A stretch of DNA of 64,000 bases from Macrolepiota albuminosa (Eukaryota > Basidiomycota > Agaricomycetes > Agaricales > Agaricaceae), in assembly GCA_027475525.1 (NCBI GenBank), contig JAMWFC010000049.1, positions 807,297 to 871,296 of the forward strand. Direction: 5' to 3'. Each line of letters starts with the position of its first letter. Position 1 is the first letter of the stretch. The notes under the pieces are model-generated. The model was not told where the DNA came from. It saw only the letters and a program-made list of their open reading frames with translations, and did no database searches. The translations under genes and the position numbers were made by a program. This document shows positions 1-11,340 of this stretch, piece after piece.

Positions 1-522
1 GCGCACCAGGGTCATGGTATTTCCGTTTTCATGAGGGAAGCCCCCCGTAGGCATAATAGCCAGGAAATGTTCAATACGATCCAAGATCGCGGGGCGGTAA
101 GGAAGTTCCGGATCTGGGAGAAGTATGGAGGGTGCTGGCATGACAAAATACTAACGAACTTAAGGGCGGCAGAGCCCATAAAATATCTCTAGCTACTTGC
201 AGGGTCGCAGCGACTTAGGAACTTTTACATGGGCGAAACAATCACGAGGGGAGGGGGCGACAACAACGATGCATTTAATATACGACGACATTGGAAATCA
301 AGAATCTAAAATCTGTCAGTTCTGTGGCGCTACGGAGAAGGGAAGATCACCTTACATAAACGACATGGGAGGCGGAAGCAAATCAAGGAGCGGGCAACAG
401 GAGGAGACGCGTCCCGTCAGAGGGGCCACGAAAGAGGCGACCACCGGTAGAAGAACGAGGGGACTGGTGAAGAAGGCGCGGTTAGACAGGAAAAGAAAGG
501 AGTAACGGGGTAAGGACAGACG

Positions 523-895
523 GACCAGATAGTGGCTTTCTTCCAGCAGCAGCTCAAGACGCTCTCGCGTGGAGGTGGGAGGAAGTTGCTTTAATTAGCG
601 ACTGTCAGCAAAGAAGAGGGCGAAAAAGGCAGGAGCGCACCTGAAAAATGCGACTCCAGGCCTTCTCCATACCAAACTGCATCAGAGGTTTGCTATCCGA
701 CCAGATCTCACAGGCCGCACGCAGCAACTGGCAGCGACGACTTAATTCAAGGGCGCCATCATCCAGTTCTGGCACGCTGCCAGCAGGATAGTGGTGAAGG
801 AAAGAGGTGACACGCTCTAGGAAAGTGGGAGGGTCCATCATGACGTGAGCACGATCACAGCGGGGAGTCCACACCAGACCGGTCGGGCTGGTCAT
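523..895 (-). CDS. 5' part of an unrecognised spliced fungal gene
   Basis: Exon 1 runs from an ATG at 895 to 641 (85 codons) and ends at a GTGCGC donor. The peptide is rich in Trp and Leu and finishes with AWSRIFQ. A phase-0 acceptor (TTAAAG) before 588 would join an exon beginning QLPPTSTRERLELLLEE, a charged helical stretch; the next donor is unclear, so the rest of the gene is not resolved. A TATAAATT box lies about 40 bp upstream. It sits on the same strand as, and downstream of, the eight-exon gene at 1,416-3,933 and has the same first-exon length and style, so it may be a related gene. I do not recognise a known domain. Confidence 0.4.
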
Positions 896-1415
896 CGCGA
901 AGACTGATGAGATCCAGTTGATGCATATGCAATTTATAGGACACGGCTAGAGTTAGAACGGCGACAGCATGGGAGGACGTTTCACAAAGGACGAGGACCC
1001 TGACGAAGATACTAGCCAATGAGAGGCGCTTGACTCATTGTTGGACCGTGCAGAAAGGAAATCGCCATTCTAGACCTAGCGCTTATGATCACCATCACCG
1101 AATAGCCACAAAACAATCACTGGCGCTCTATTACTTTATAAAATAAGCTTCTTGCATGGATCTACTTATTATTTTACAGACGATACCCTTTTCTTTCTAG
1201 GCTGGCGCGATATTGGCTATTGGGCCGCGTCGGCAAAGGGGTTTTTGCGCTGTGATGATCTACTGAGCGTTTCCCCTTTTTACTTATTTTCTTTTGATTA
1301 CTTACAAACTGACGATTTGAAGCCAAGGGAAGCGTTTATTATAGGATCACATACTACAAAGTTCGTATCAAAAAGACTAAGTCCATAAAAGTTTAAAAGC
1401 GCTAAGGGTCGGCAA
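896..1415. other. Intergenic spacer
   Basis: No open reading frame on either strand shows family features or splice logic. The stretch has several AGCGC/GGCGCT words, as does the rest of the first 5 kb, and an A/T-rich segment around 1,120-1,160. It separates the end of the eight-exon gene (stop at 1,416) from the promoter of the next minus-strand gene. Confidence 0.5.
931..938 (-). promoter_or_regulatory. TATA box of the 895 gene
   Basis: TATAAATT on the minus strand, about 36-43 bp upstream of the ATG at 895. The spacing fits a fungal core promoter with a short leader. Confidence 0.35.
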
Positions 1416-3933
1416 CTACGGATCATACTCGGGAAGGGCGGGATCGCCCAAAGGAAGCAAGTCCCCGTCCTGGATTGAGTTACTCGCTTGCCACTCAAGC
1501 GCAGCTGTAATATCGTCATGAAGCTTGAGAAGGAGGCGCTCGCGGCGAGCTAAGGTGGAAACGCGAGGACGCAGGTTGGCAAGTTCGCGACCAACAGCTT
1601 TGGTCGCATCCTCGATATGGCGGAGTTGCTGGCGAAGGTCGGCAGAAGGGCGGAGAGGGGTAACAGGATAGGAGAACTCGTCCCCGAGCCAAGGGAAGGC
1701 GTCACCAGAAACTCGCATGGCGGGAGGGGGAGTCCAAAAGGGATCGAACTTATGGAAGGTTAGAAAAGGGGAGAAAAGGGGGAACAAACAAAAACGGACG
1801 TACCCGGACAGTTACAGGCGCACGGGGTGTCCACTCATGGCGCTCGTCGCCGGGGGACATAGCTCTGGCGGAAGAAAGATGGATGCCGTAGGGAGGCAAG
1901 TATCTCCAGCGGCGACGACGCTCACCTTCCGGCACCAGGGTTCCTTCGGACTCCGGCGCCGCAGAAGTCTCGCGACTACTAGTAAAAGAAGGGGAGCTGT
2001 GGGGAGGAGTAAGGGACGGAGTAATAGGAAGAGCCACCGGAGTGTCGCTAGCCGCAACCGACTCGGGGGCAGGGGTAGCGCCAGCATCAGACATAACGAC
2101 ATCTTCGGCAGCAGGGATAGCCACTACGGCGGGAACAGGAGTGGGGGACCTATCAGTCAAGAAGTTAGCACGCGAAGAAAAGAGAAGTTAGGAAAATGCG
2201 TACTGGTTACCACTGGGGCCACTCTGACGAGGGTTAGCGGCGATAGGGGGAGTAAGGCGAAGCAGGAGAGCGCGTACCGCCAACAGCGCATCGGCATCAA
2301 CAACGGGCTCAGCTTCATCATCATCCTCTCCCTCGGCATCCCTCTCAGTGCCTTCCCCCTCATCCGTAGAAGACTCGGTCGAAGACAAAACCACAGGCGT
2401 AGCAGGCGCTAGCTCGCGGCGCTTACCAGGGCTCTTGCCAGGAGACGCGACAACAGGCTTACGCTTCGAAAGGACGGGACGACGAGGAGAGCGAGCAAAA
2501 GGTGCCGCCACGGTAGTACCATCCTGAGTAGTCGGCAGCGCCAGGCTGGCTGCGCTGATTACCGTGGGTTGGTGAGTAGCCGCCAAATCACGTTGCTGCA
2601 GCACGAAGTCCCGGGCGTTACGAACCAACACTGCGCGCTCATAGTTCCTTTGCATAATGGCGTCCCTACCACGTTCACGAGTACGAATCCCGTTGAAGGC
2701 GCAGCCTCGTTTCAACGCATCGCACCAATAGCAAGGCAGAGATGCGGTAGGAAACCAGCAGCCCTCAGGGTCGTTCTCAGACCAACACTTGTCACACTAA
2801 GAAAGAAGTCAGCGACGGCATGAACCTACTAAGGGGCAAAACAGTGCTTACCGCGCCAATCTTTGCCCTAAACGTGCGACGCTCCAAGGGCGCAACAGTA
2901 ACCTTCTTCTTGCCGCCCAGTACTTGGACACCAGCCGGGACGCCGGTATCAATGACGGTAGTATCACGGCGAAGACGCAAAAGGTCGCGAAGCTCCGCGT
3001 CGGTGAACATGGTCTGGTTAGGCGCCTATCGACATTAACATTTAGGCGCTAAAGTCTAGCGACAACGAGCAAGGCACTTACGACATACAAAGGGGGAACA
3101 CGAGCAGGGAGATTGATCTGGAAGGGGAGAAGTCAGAAAAATGGGGTAAGGAAGATAGGGAAAGAACGCACGGTACGTTTGGGAGAGCTAGCACGAGCAG
3201 GAGGCGCTCGTTCAATAACAATGGCGAAATTACGCGGAGGACCGTGGGAAGTTGGGCGCGCCGGACCGGGTCTTGGCTCGCTACAAGAAACGGCAATGCG
3301 TTTGATGGCCGAATGGGGAGGGGCAGTGCGAACGGGAGAAGCAGCGCTTGGGGCAGGGCGAGTGGAAGAAGCAGCGCCATGAAAAGGGCTGCCAAGAACG
3401 GAAGGAGGCGGAACAGAAGTCGAAGAAGGAGGGGCAGTAGGAACAGAAGGGACAGTAGAGGCAGATGGGGCAGTAGGAAGACTGGCGACGGTGGGAGACG
3501 TGGCAACCGACTACTCAAGGATTAACAAGTGGAAAAAGGGGGAGGAAAAGGAAGGACTTACTTCGCTGACCTTGGTACTAGCCAACAACGCGTCGATCTC
3601 GTCAGATAAGGAGGGAGCCTAGTATGGGCGCTGAACCTTAGCGCCACAAAGCCAAAATCAAACTTAGAAACTTACGAAAAGGTCCGCGAAAGGGCGCAGC
3701 CAATCGGCACCTTCGAACTCATGGTACCGGGCCACACACCACTCGCGAACCTCGTCACCCCGCTCCCAGGAACTGTCGGAGCCCCGGACCACGAGCCAGC
3801 GTTGATAAAGTTGCATAATGCCAGGGACGGTTTGTGGCGCATCGGCGGGACCGACAGACTTAGCGCGATCAAATAAATAGGAGGCCTTAGCCAGGAAATT
3901 GCGGAGAGCAGAGGCATCAAAAGAAGTGGACAT
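1416..3933 (-). CDS. Eight-exon cysteine-cluster / coiled-coil protein, 707 aa
   Basis: Exons (minus): 3933-3676, 3618-3562, 3510-3172, 3117-3082, 3013-2852, 2796-2204, 2149-1804, 1748-1416. All junctions are GT..AG, all phases agree, and the sum is 2,124 nt. Order in the protein: a Trp-rich N-terminal helix region (residues 1-86), a Ser/Pro/Thr-rich linker, a short basic/beta region, then a cysteine cluster at about residues 272-302 with spacing C-x2-C-x8-C-x8-C-x2-C-x6-C (starts CDKCW, ends KRGCAFN). It continues with a basic SPGKSPGKRR stretch, an acidic stretch (EGEDDDEAEP), another Pro/Ser-rich exon, and a C-terminal coiled-coil-like exon (DLRQQLRHIEDATK). The second half of the cluster resembles the C-x2-C-x6-C of Zn2Cys6 proteins; the first half does not, so DNA or nucleic acid binding is only inference. 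The same family recurs at 47,967-48,213 and 60,180-61,990. Function unknown. Confidence 0.8.
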
Positions 3934-3982
3934 GCTGGAAAGATGGGAAGGAAAACACAGGAAGGTGAAGTACGGAAAACGA

Positions 3983-3990
3983 CTTTTATA
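3983..3990 (-). promoter_or_regulatory. TATA box of the eight-exon gene
   Basis: TATAAAAG on the minus strand 50-57 bp upstream of the ATG at 3,933, followed by a pyrimidine-rich leader. This supports the chosen start, since no in-frame ATG lies between box and start. Confidence 0.5.
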
Positions 3991-4005
3991 AGGCGCCAGC
4001 GGCAT

Positions 4006-5126
4006 TATACGGACCGTAGCGCAGTCAAATTAACGACGGCGTTTGACTGAGGACAGTCAATTTTTCAGTTGGGGGGAGATGATAGGCTTCTACTCGGACT
4101 GAGCGCATCAAGGGACATTATAGGCCGACCAACACTTGACACGCTAAAGGCTCTAGCGACCAGCCTTGGGTACAGAGCAGCCCTAGCGCGGGTGCTCTAT
4201 GGCAAGACTTATCCATTCATCTCAATCACCCATATCAGCCCCTCAGCACACTCCACTCAGTTACTTTGAAGACCAAGAAGACTCAGGACTCATAGCGCTA
4301 GCATAACGGCGGGAGGTGACTCTGACCAAACCCCGATCAGTACTGGAAGGAGTTAGCAATTGGCGCTGTCAATCACCGAGGCACCTCAATCAGAAGTCTA
4401 AAAGAATCAATGACGACGAGACAGGATACACGCAGACCCGACATTTAAATTTATCAAAAGATGGTACAATGTTTAGCGCCGGAATTAGCGCTCACGGCGT
4501 CTGTCGAGGATTCCCCGACCATACCCCAGGACGGCATGGCCAATTAAATTACATCAAAAAGTGAGCAAACTCGTACCACTTCTAAGTAGTTTTAGAGTCG
4601 CCGTTGGTCGCCGTCACCCATGTGCTGCAGGTCGCCGTTGACAGGTGGCCGTTAGCTACAGTCACGAAGAGAGGCGCTAATTGGTAGCGCCGTCAATGGA
4701 CTTATTTTGGAAATAATGTAGCGCATAGTATAAAAACTAGCTACTTGCCATGTATATAGCAACGAATCGTAACCTCTTGAGCACCCAGTTACACTCAGCG
4801 TTCAAATCGCGCTAGCGTTGCCTGACTTTGCCACCAAGTTCGGCGCTAGCTTCATTTATCTCGTCTTTGTCGTTTACGGTGCCACCTACGGGCACGCTAC
4901 GCTGCGCTATTCGTTTCTTTCTCTATAACTTCTCCTAAACTAAGACGCTTACCACTTGCTAGGTAGCATCCGAGGCGCTATCATCTAGCGCATCGCCCTA
5001 CCACCTCTGCTCGAGCACACTGGGACCCTGCCGGGACTCCTCACAAACCCGTACGCCAGGCGCTGGAGACGGCGTTGTACTGCGTATACGTCCAGCGCAC
5101 CCAACCACAGTTGGCATCATCAGCGT
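4006..5126. other. TAGCGC-rich spacer between gene and truncated Gypsy A
   Basis: No convincing coding exon. The words GGCGCTA, TAGCGCC and AGCGCTAG recur at very high density (for example near 4,290, 4,475-4,490, 4,670-4,690, 4,812, 4,840 and 4,975). A TATAAAAA occurs at about 4,729 on the plus strand, followed by CTAGCTACTTGC; the latter string also occurs near 190. The right edge is the point where Gypsy copy A loses similarity to copy B. Confidence 0.5.
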
Positions 5127-7802
5127 GATCCGGGACGTAGATGCGGCCATCCCAGAGGAGGAGTTAGCTTTTTGTCTGGGGATAGGGAGAAGGCGGGGTC
5201 CCGGTCGTTTCCATCGGGGGGGTTGCGGGGGTCGTGATCGGTGAAGTACTTGTCTTGGGGGGTGTGGCGAATCTGACTCAGGGTCCCTTCCTCGTTTAAG
5301 ATTAGTAAGGCATTCAAATGTTCGGGAGGGATCACCACGCGATGATTGAACGCATTGCGTTCCGCCTCGAATGACTTCTTGGGGTAGACGTCCGGTTGAC
5401 AGGTGAGGGCATTGGGCTTGGCGCCAAGTCGTCCCAGGCGGTATTGGATTGTGAAGTCGTACTCCGAGAGGATCTCGGACCATCGGGCCTGTTGTCGACT
5501 GAGTTGCTTGGTCGTGATGAAGTACTGCAGGTTATTATGATCTGAATAGACCTGGATCCGGTGCTGGGCTCCCTTGAGATAGGCCCGCCATTGCTTGAAG
5601 GCCTCAACGATGGCGAGGAGTTCCTTGTTGTAAATGTTGTAGTTGAGCTCGGCGTCGATCATGGACCGGGTGTAGAAAGCGACTGGCCGGGGTTCCTCAC
5701 TGTCAGATTCCATCTGTGAGAGAATCCTGGCGATGGCGTAGTCGGAGGCGTCACATTCCAGGATGATCGGGAGGGCTGGGTCGTAGTGCCGGAGTACTGG
5801 GGCAACTGTGAAAGCCTCCTTGAGCAGGTTAAAGATGCTCTGGCACTTACTGTCCCAGTTCCAGGCGATGTCCTTGCACGTAAGCCGGTTAAGGGGTTTC
5901 GTAATCCCGGAGTAGTTGTCTATAAACCTCTGGTAGAAGTTAGCGAAACCCAGGAAGGACTGTACTTCCTTCACGTTCTGGGGCTGCGGCCAGTTGACGA
6001 TAGCCTCGACCTTGTGGAGATCCATGCGAATGCCATTTGGGAATACGATGACGCCAAGATACTTGACCTCTTCCGTGTGGAACGAACACTTCTTGGGCTT
6101 GGCGTGGAGATTGTGCTCCCAGAGGCGTTCGAGGACTTGCCAGACATGCTTTTGGTGGTCCTCCTTCGAGTCAGAATAGATGAGTATGTCGTCCAGGTAG
6201 ACTATCACGAAGACGTCGCTCATGTTGTGGAAGATGTTGTTCATGAAGTATTGGAACGTGGCGGGGGAGTTAGTCATTCCGAAAGGCATTACAAGGTACT
6301 CAAACAGACCATACCGCATGCGAAACGCGGTTTTCCACTCGTGTCCCGGGGCGATGCGGACGTTGTTGTAACCGGAGCGGAGGTCGATCTTCGTATAAAC
6401 CTTGGCACTGCGGAGTCGATCGACCAGATCGCCAATGAGCGGGAGCGGGTAGCGGTTCTTCTTGGTGATCTTATTGAGTCCCCGGTAGTCGACACAGAGT
6501 CGGAGCAAGCCGTCCTTCTTCTTGGCGAATAGAACCAGGGCTCCGGCGGCAGAGGCGGAGGGTCAGATGAATCCCTTACCAAGCATTTCGTCAAGGTAGT
6601 CCTTGAGGGCCCGGAGCTTGACCTCCGACATGTTGTACACCTTGCCAAAAGGGGGGGCGACTCCTTCCTCGAGGTCGATCGTATGGTCGTAGGGACAATG
6701 AGGGGGAATCTCCTTGGCGTCTCCTTTGGAGAATACGTCAGCGAACTCATGGTACTCCAGGGGAACTACTTCTTGGAGGATCTGCTCCTCGGTTTTCTTC
6801 TCCAGGGGAATAGCGTCTCCTCATAGGTGCTCTTCCTGGAGAGATGGCGAGGTGTGTAGCTGGAACGTGGGAGTTCCATCCTTCATGAGGCAGGCGAAGG
6901 GGGCAGCTCCAATGATCCTGATGTCGAGTGTGTCCGGGTCAGTCAGGGTCGCAGGTGTGTCGGCTGGGGCGGGTTTGAAGTGTGTCTGAGACCAGCCCGG
7001 GTAGTTCAGCCCTTTGTACTTGTTCCGAGGAATGTTTGGGGGTCAATCAGGGACCTTGCGGACTCGGCCAGGTGTGGGCAGGGACGTGGGTGGCGTATGT
7101 GGGGAGGGTGCGGCTGTCGTACCGGGGGTGTCAGGCACCGGGTTGCTCCCTAGGGCCCGGAGGTGCACGGCGGTCGAGGGGTGGTCTTCGGGTCCCAGGA
7201 AGGTCATGGTGAGCGTCCTCCAGTCGATATCGGGGTTCGTGTCGCACAGCCAAGGCAGTCCCAGTACCATCGGGGTTGATTCGTGAAGTTGTGTGACCAA
7301 GAAGTCGGAGGTGAACTTGTAGTCATTATCCAGGGTCACGTGCCCCAAATGGGACCTTTGGATGGGGCCGGAGGAGGAGGGGGTGCCGTCAAGGCGTTGA
7401 AGGTGGAGAGGCTGGTTGAGGGAGTCGTGGGGGAGGTCGAGGGCGTTGCTGATGAAAACCCCGGTGGCTCCACTGTCGATAAGGGCCGATATCGGTCCCG
7501 GGGCGCCGTCCAGCCTGGCATTGATGACGAACAAGACTGGAGTCCCGGGGGTGGTGGGGGCTTGTCCGCAGGGTCCTTCGGGGTTGGATTTGGGGAGTGG
7601 GGGATGTCGAAGGGGAGTTGCTGGTCGTTGGGCGTTGGGCCTCCTCGTCCCGTTCATCGGCAAAGTTGAGATCTTCGGGGTCGTCCAGGGGTTCCTCGGG
7701 GCTTGGCATGTTGCCCGGGTTGTGGGCGGCCACAGCAGCGTTGAGCTGAGCCTGGGGGCGGACGCCGCTGCCAGGGTTAGCATTGGGCGGGCCGCAACTC
7801 AC
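5127..7802 (-). pseudogene. Gypsy A pol: protease, RT, RNase H (broken)
   Basis: Order on the minus strand: retropepsin with ALIDSGATGVF (about 7,455-7,490) and VLGLPWL; a proline-rich linker; reverse transcriptase with [15 protein letters not shown] and the catalytic YLDD (near 6,190-6,205); RNase H starting ECDASDYAIAR and ending at the QLSRQQARWSE region; then a spacer cut off at 5,127. A TGA follows Phe-Ile at the RT start (about 6,565), shared with copies B and C. Between the acidic region DERDEEA and NDQQLPFD about 250 residues present in B (zinc knuckle plus first retropepsin) are deleted. From the RT on, the frame is open for about 480 codons, so decay is modest. Confidence 0.85.
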
Positions 7803-7808
7803 CGGGGG

Positions 7809-10145
7809 TCAGCCGCCAGGGAACGCAGGGGGACTGGGGTTTTGACCTTGGGGGTTGGGGGCTTCGCTGGAGGGCCAAGGGGGTCCTCCCCTAGGGTTCC
7901 AGGGGGGTCGGGAGTTCGAATATTTGCTGCGGTCTTCCCAGTAGCGTTGGTCAATCTGCATGACGAGGGCCTTGTATCCGTCATAGGAGGGTTGTTTTGG
8001 GGCGAGTCGGAGGACATCCTTGATACGTTGTGGGAGGGTGCAGCGGAGGGCGTACCGGAGGGCGCTGTAATTCCAACCTGTCTCATAAGCTTCCTTTTCA
8101 AAACGTACGATGAAGGTAGTGAAACGTTCTTCAGAGCGCATCCGGAGGTTGAAGAGGTTGTCCTCGGCCTCGGCCACGGTGTTGTATATCCCGAATTTCC
8201 CGGAGAACTCGTCGACAAAGGCTTGCCAGCAAGCGAGTGCCGGGTTGTTGGGGTCGAACTGGATGAGGGCCATGTAGTGGTCGAAGGCGATCCCCTGGAG
8301 GTACGACGCGGCAAAGGCCACCCGGGAGCTGTCAACCTGAAACGTGAGCGGCTTTGCCTGAAACGTATTGAGAGACTGAGTGAGGAAGGTACGCCATTTT
8401 TGGGGGTCCTGGCCTGTGAAGGCATTGGGCTTTTGAATGTCCAGTCGTCCTTTGCGGGCGAGGGCATCGCGAGCGTCGTCCGGTCCGGCAGCGTTGCGGG
8501 GAGGGGGGCCAGCATTGTAATAATAGTAGTAATGATTACCCCCCCTCCTTGAGGAGGAAAAGCACCAAGGGTGGGGCCCCACCCGCCGGAAGGACCTCCT
8601 CCGGGTGGCTCACCTGGGTCCACGCCCGGGAGGCCCGTTGTCCCAGGGGGGCTTGTTCCTGCCAGGAGGAGGCCCGGGTCTCCACGCAGGGGGTGGCGGA
8701 GGTGGAGGGCCTGGGGGTCGTCCTCAAGGTTCGGCTGGGGGTGGCTGAGGCGGTCTGGGAGGGTTTGGTGGTGTTGGGTTGATCGGAGGGGGGCCGGGTG
8801 CTGGGTCAGGTGCCGGGTTGTGCAGGGGTCGTTCAGCCCGGGAGGGTCGTGCTTGCATCGGGGGTCACGGGGGGTTTTGTAGGTCGAAGTGGGGTGGCGG
8901 GTCGTGGTGGAAGTTGGGTTCCAGGGGGACCGGGGTGGACGTGGGGGGCGGTGCTGGTGCCGGGGCGGGCGTGGGCACGGAACGTTGTTCGTTGTTGCCG
9001 CGCGTGAGCTCGTCGATGTAGCATAGTGTGTCGTCCGTACTAGGGGTGTCCACCCGGGCTCTACCAGGGTTTGCCGGGGACGGAGGTCAGGCATTGTCCA
9101 TTCGCGGGAGGGGTTCCAGGGGTCTCTGGGGCTGTCCCCAGGTCTCGAAGGTACTAGGAACTGAATTAGCCCTGCGATAAGTTGACAAGCCTACTGTGCG
9201 GGCAGCAGGTTGGTCGAAAAGGCCTTCAGTCGGGTTGAGGGACCGTAATATGGCGGAGGCGTTTTGCTGTTCTTCCCATTGTTGTTGCTCCGGAGTGGGG
9301 ACCGCGGGGGCTGCTGGGACTGCTGGGGCCGGTTCCGGGGGTTCCCGTTGAATGTGAATCAAGTGACCTGGGTCCGCGGGGTTGTTGAGGGGTCGAGGGG
9401 AGGGGGACGCATGGACTTCGTCGAGCAGTTGCTGTAATTCTTCCCGGAGGATCGTATTGCGCCTATACTTTACCATGGTTTGCTCTGGGAGTTCCCCTCG
9501 TGTGAGGCGATCCCCGAATTTGACCAAGCAGTGAGCCCATTCCTCCGGAGTGCCTTTGAAGTCATCGTGTCCGAATTCCGTGAGCAGCGCCCTTGTCCGT
9601 TGTGCAAAGTCTTCTGGTGAGATCCTGAGTAAGCGGAGTACCTCGTCCCATTGCCGTTCATACTCCTTGAGGTGTCGTCATCCCATTGGCATGGGAGGGG
9701 TTCGAGCGGGTGGGGCAGCGGCCAGGTAGTGGCGAGGGAGGTAATCGGGGTAGGGGGGTCCTTGGGGTTCTCGGGGTTGGGGAACGGGGCGCTGATAACC
9801 GTAGTAGGGGGTGGGTACAAAGGGGCCCTCGCTGGGGGGAATCGGGCGAGGTCCACTGGGTACTGGTGGGGTCTCCGGCAGGCCCCCAGGAATGCTCCGG
9901 TACGAGGGGACCTCTACGGGTCATGCCATGGCTAAGTTGGGCGGAGAGGCCCAACTGGCTGAGGGCCCCAGATCATAGAGGGATGGGTCAGGGGCCCAGT
10001 GGCGGTGGAGGTACTGAGGTTTGTATGGGAGGGGTGGGTAGACAGGGCGGGGGGTCTGCGCAGAGTAGTGTTCAGGTACCGGGCGTCCGTAGGGGTCGGT
10101 CTGGTAGCCCGTGGGGTAATAGGTGTGAGTATACGTAGCCATCAA
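7809..10145 (-). pseudogene. Gypsy A gag (broken)
   Basis: Starts MATYTHTYYPTGYQTDPYGR, a Tyr/Pro-rich N-terminus conserved in copy B, followed by a helical region (EYERQWDEVLRLLRI), a Pro/Ala linker (TPEQQQWEEQQNASAILRSL) and a capsid-like domain (ARKGRLDIQKPNAFTGQDPQ to YWEDRSKYSNS) of the retrotransposon-gag type. The reading frame is interrupted by TGA after LAMA (9,921), where copy B has CGA, by another TGA near 9,680, and by small frame changes. The end is TGA followed by C at 7,809, in frame with pol; copy B has the same stop at the same place. Gag packages the RNA in the cytoplasmic particle. Confidence 0.8.
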
Positions 10146-10175
10146 GAACGGTGTAAGGAAAGAGTCTTGATATTA

Positions 10176-10951
10176 TGTCAGGTTCCGCTGAGTCGGGGGC
10201 CTTCCGGGAAAGCAACGCCCTTACAATGCGGACTTGACCTACGAATACTCAGGTGTCTGGAACTCCGGGGCTAGGACTCCGGGGTTCAAGATGGGGACAG
10301 GGGTAATCCCGAGAGAGGGGACTAGAGTCCGGGGGTTTTGGGTTGAGAGAAGCTGGAGGTTGGAAGGGGTCGAGTCGTGAACCGGAGGTTCTAAGACGAG
10401 ACCAAGTTAGTAAATCAAGAGTCGCAAAGTGTGTACCAAAGCTTAGAGCACGCGAATACTAAGGCGTGCCAGTCGAAGTGTACCAAACAAGGCGTACCAG
10501 TCAAGCAAGAGGGCACGCAATAACCAAGGTAATATCAAGACTAGCGAATACAGTGGGGAGCTATGCTATAAGTATTACGGGAACGTGTCTTGGGGTTCCG
10601 GGGTGTCTAGGATGAGTTCCGGGGGCCATTGAGTAGCGGGCAGGGACTGTATACCAGGATTGCGCATGTGGGGACGCGCGATCAATTGGCGTGGAGGGAG
10701 TTGTGATGCATAATGGCCGGATGCGAGCTGCATGATCCGATCGTTGATGGCAGTTGGTCCTGGGGTCCATGATGCAGGGGTCCTGGGGGGCTGGCTGATG
10801 GTGATCATTGACGGATGATGGTGGTCGTTGATGCATGTGATGGCAGCGTCGGCAGCTGTGGGGGTGGAGTGCATTGTGGGATTGATGGAAGAGGTTCCCG
10901 GATGGGGCTCCGGGGGTGTCCCAGGGAGGTTCCGGGGGAAGGGTTGTGACA
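10176..10951 (-). repeat. 5' LTR of Gypsy A
   Basis: On the minus strand it begins TGTCACAACCC and ends CAGAACCTGACA/TAATATCAAGACTC, the same boundary as the LTRs of copy B (52,376-53,128 and 62,202-62,900). It is 776 bp and contains the GTACTTATAGC-type promoter region shared by all three LTRs. The target-site duplication cannot be tested because the 3' end is lost. Confidence 0.85.
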
Positions 10952-11340
10952 GACACAAGCCCGAATATAGCTTGCTTATTTATAGTGACAGCGGAGTTTA
11001 ATGTAAGACTTGATGACTTGCCTTCATCAACAGGGAAATCCTGAGGAAAATGCCGATATGGTTACGGTATCATGTAGCTGCTGATGACCCAAGCAAGCGT
11101 CAGAAAAAATAAACCGTGCGAAGGCAGCGGAGTGCCTCAAAAGCAAACACAAATTGGGGATACAGAAATATTAAATATTAGAGGGAAAGATAAAATGCGA
11201 TATACTTACCTAGATTCCAACTGCGAGTGTAGTGACTGCATGAAGTTAGAAAACTCAGTTGGGTGCATGCACCCAGCCTCGTATGTTAACCAAGCAAAAG
11301 ACATGCTCACATTATAGTCTCGACGAAAGCAAATGCCAGG
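10952..11340. other. Spacer left of the LINE-type relic
   Basis: A/T-rich sequence with no supported gene. A short open frame at 11,084-11,317 has no recognisable family features. Confidence 0.4.

Larger units (their letters stand above)
5127..10951 (-). mobile_element. Ty3/Gypsy element copy A, 3'-truncated
   Basis: A minus-strand LTR retrotransposon of the same family as copies B (52,376-62,900) and C (50,630-52,375). It keeps the 5' LTR (10,176-10,951), gag, one protease domain, reverse transcriptase and RNase H. Similarity to B stops near 5,127, in the linker just before the integrase zinc-binding domain, so integrase, chromodomain and 3' LTR are missing. Relative to B it also lacks the zinc knuckle and first protease domain. 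Stops are mainly CGA to TGA changes. It cannot be autonomous. Confidence 0.9.

Noticed and set aside
197..505. 102-codon plus-strand frame at the window start
   Set aside because: Basic low-complexity peptide with no family features, overlapping antisense the likely exon 2 of the minus-strand gene.
4998..5483. 161-codon minus open frame across the Gypsy A edge
   Set aside because: It joins out-of-frame pol to flanking DNA at the truncation point; a chance chimera.
5786..6532. 248-codon plus-strand open frame
   Set aside because: Exactly antisense to the reverse transcriptase core of Gypsy A, including YLDD.
7416..8552. 378-codon plus-strand open frame
   Set aside because: It is antisense to Gypsy A gag and pol; the minus strand has the conserved capsid and protease motifs, and the GC-rich composition keeps the antisense frame open.
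8549..9021. Several glycine/tryptophan-rich plus-strand frames
   Set aside because: They are antisense to the Pro-rich linker of Gypsy A gag and mirror its composition; the same shadows occur on the opposite strand of copy B.
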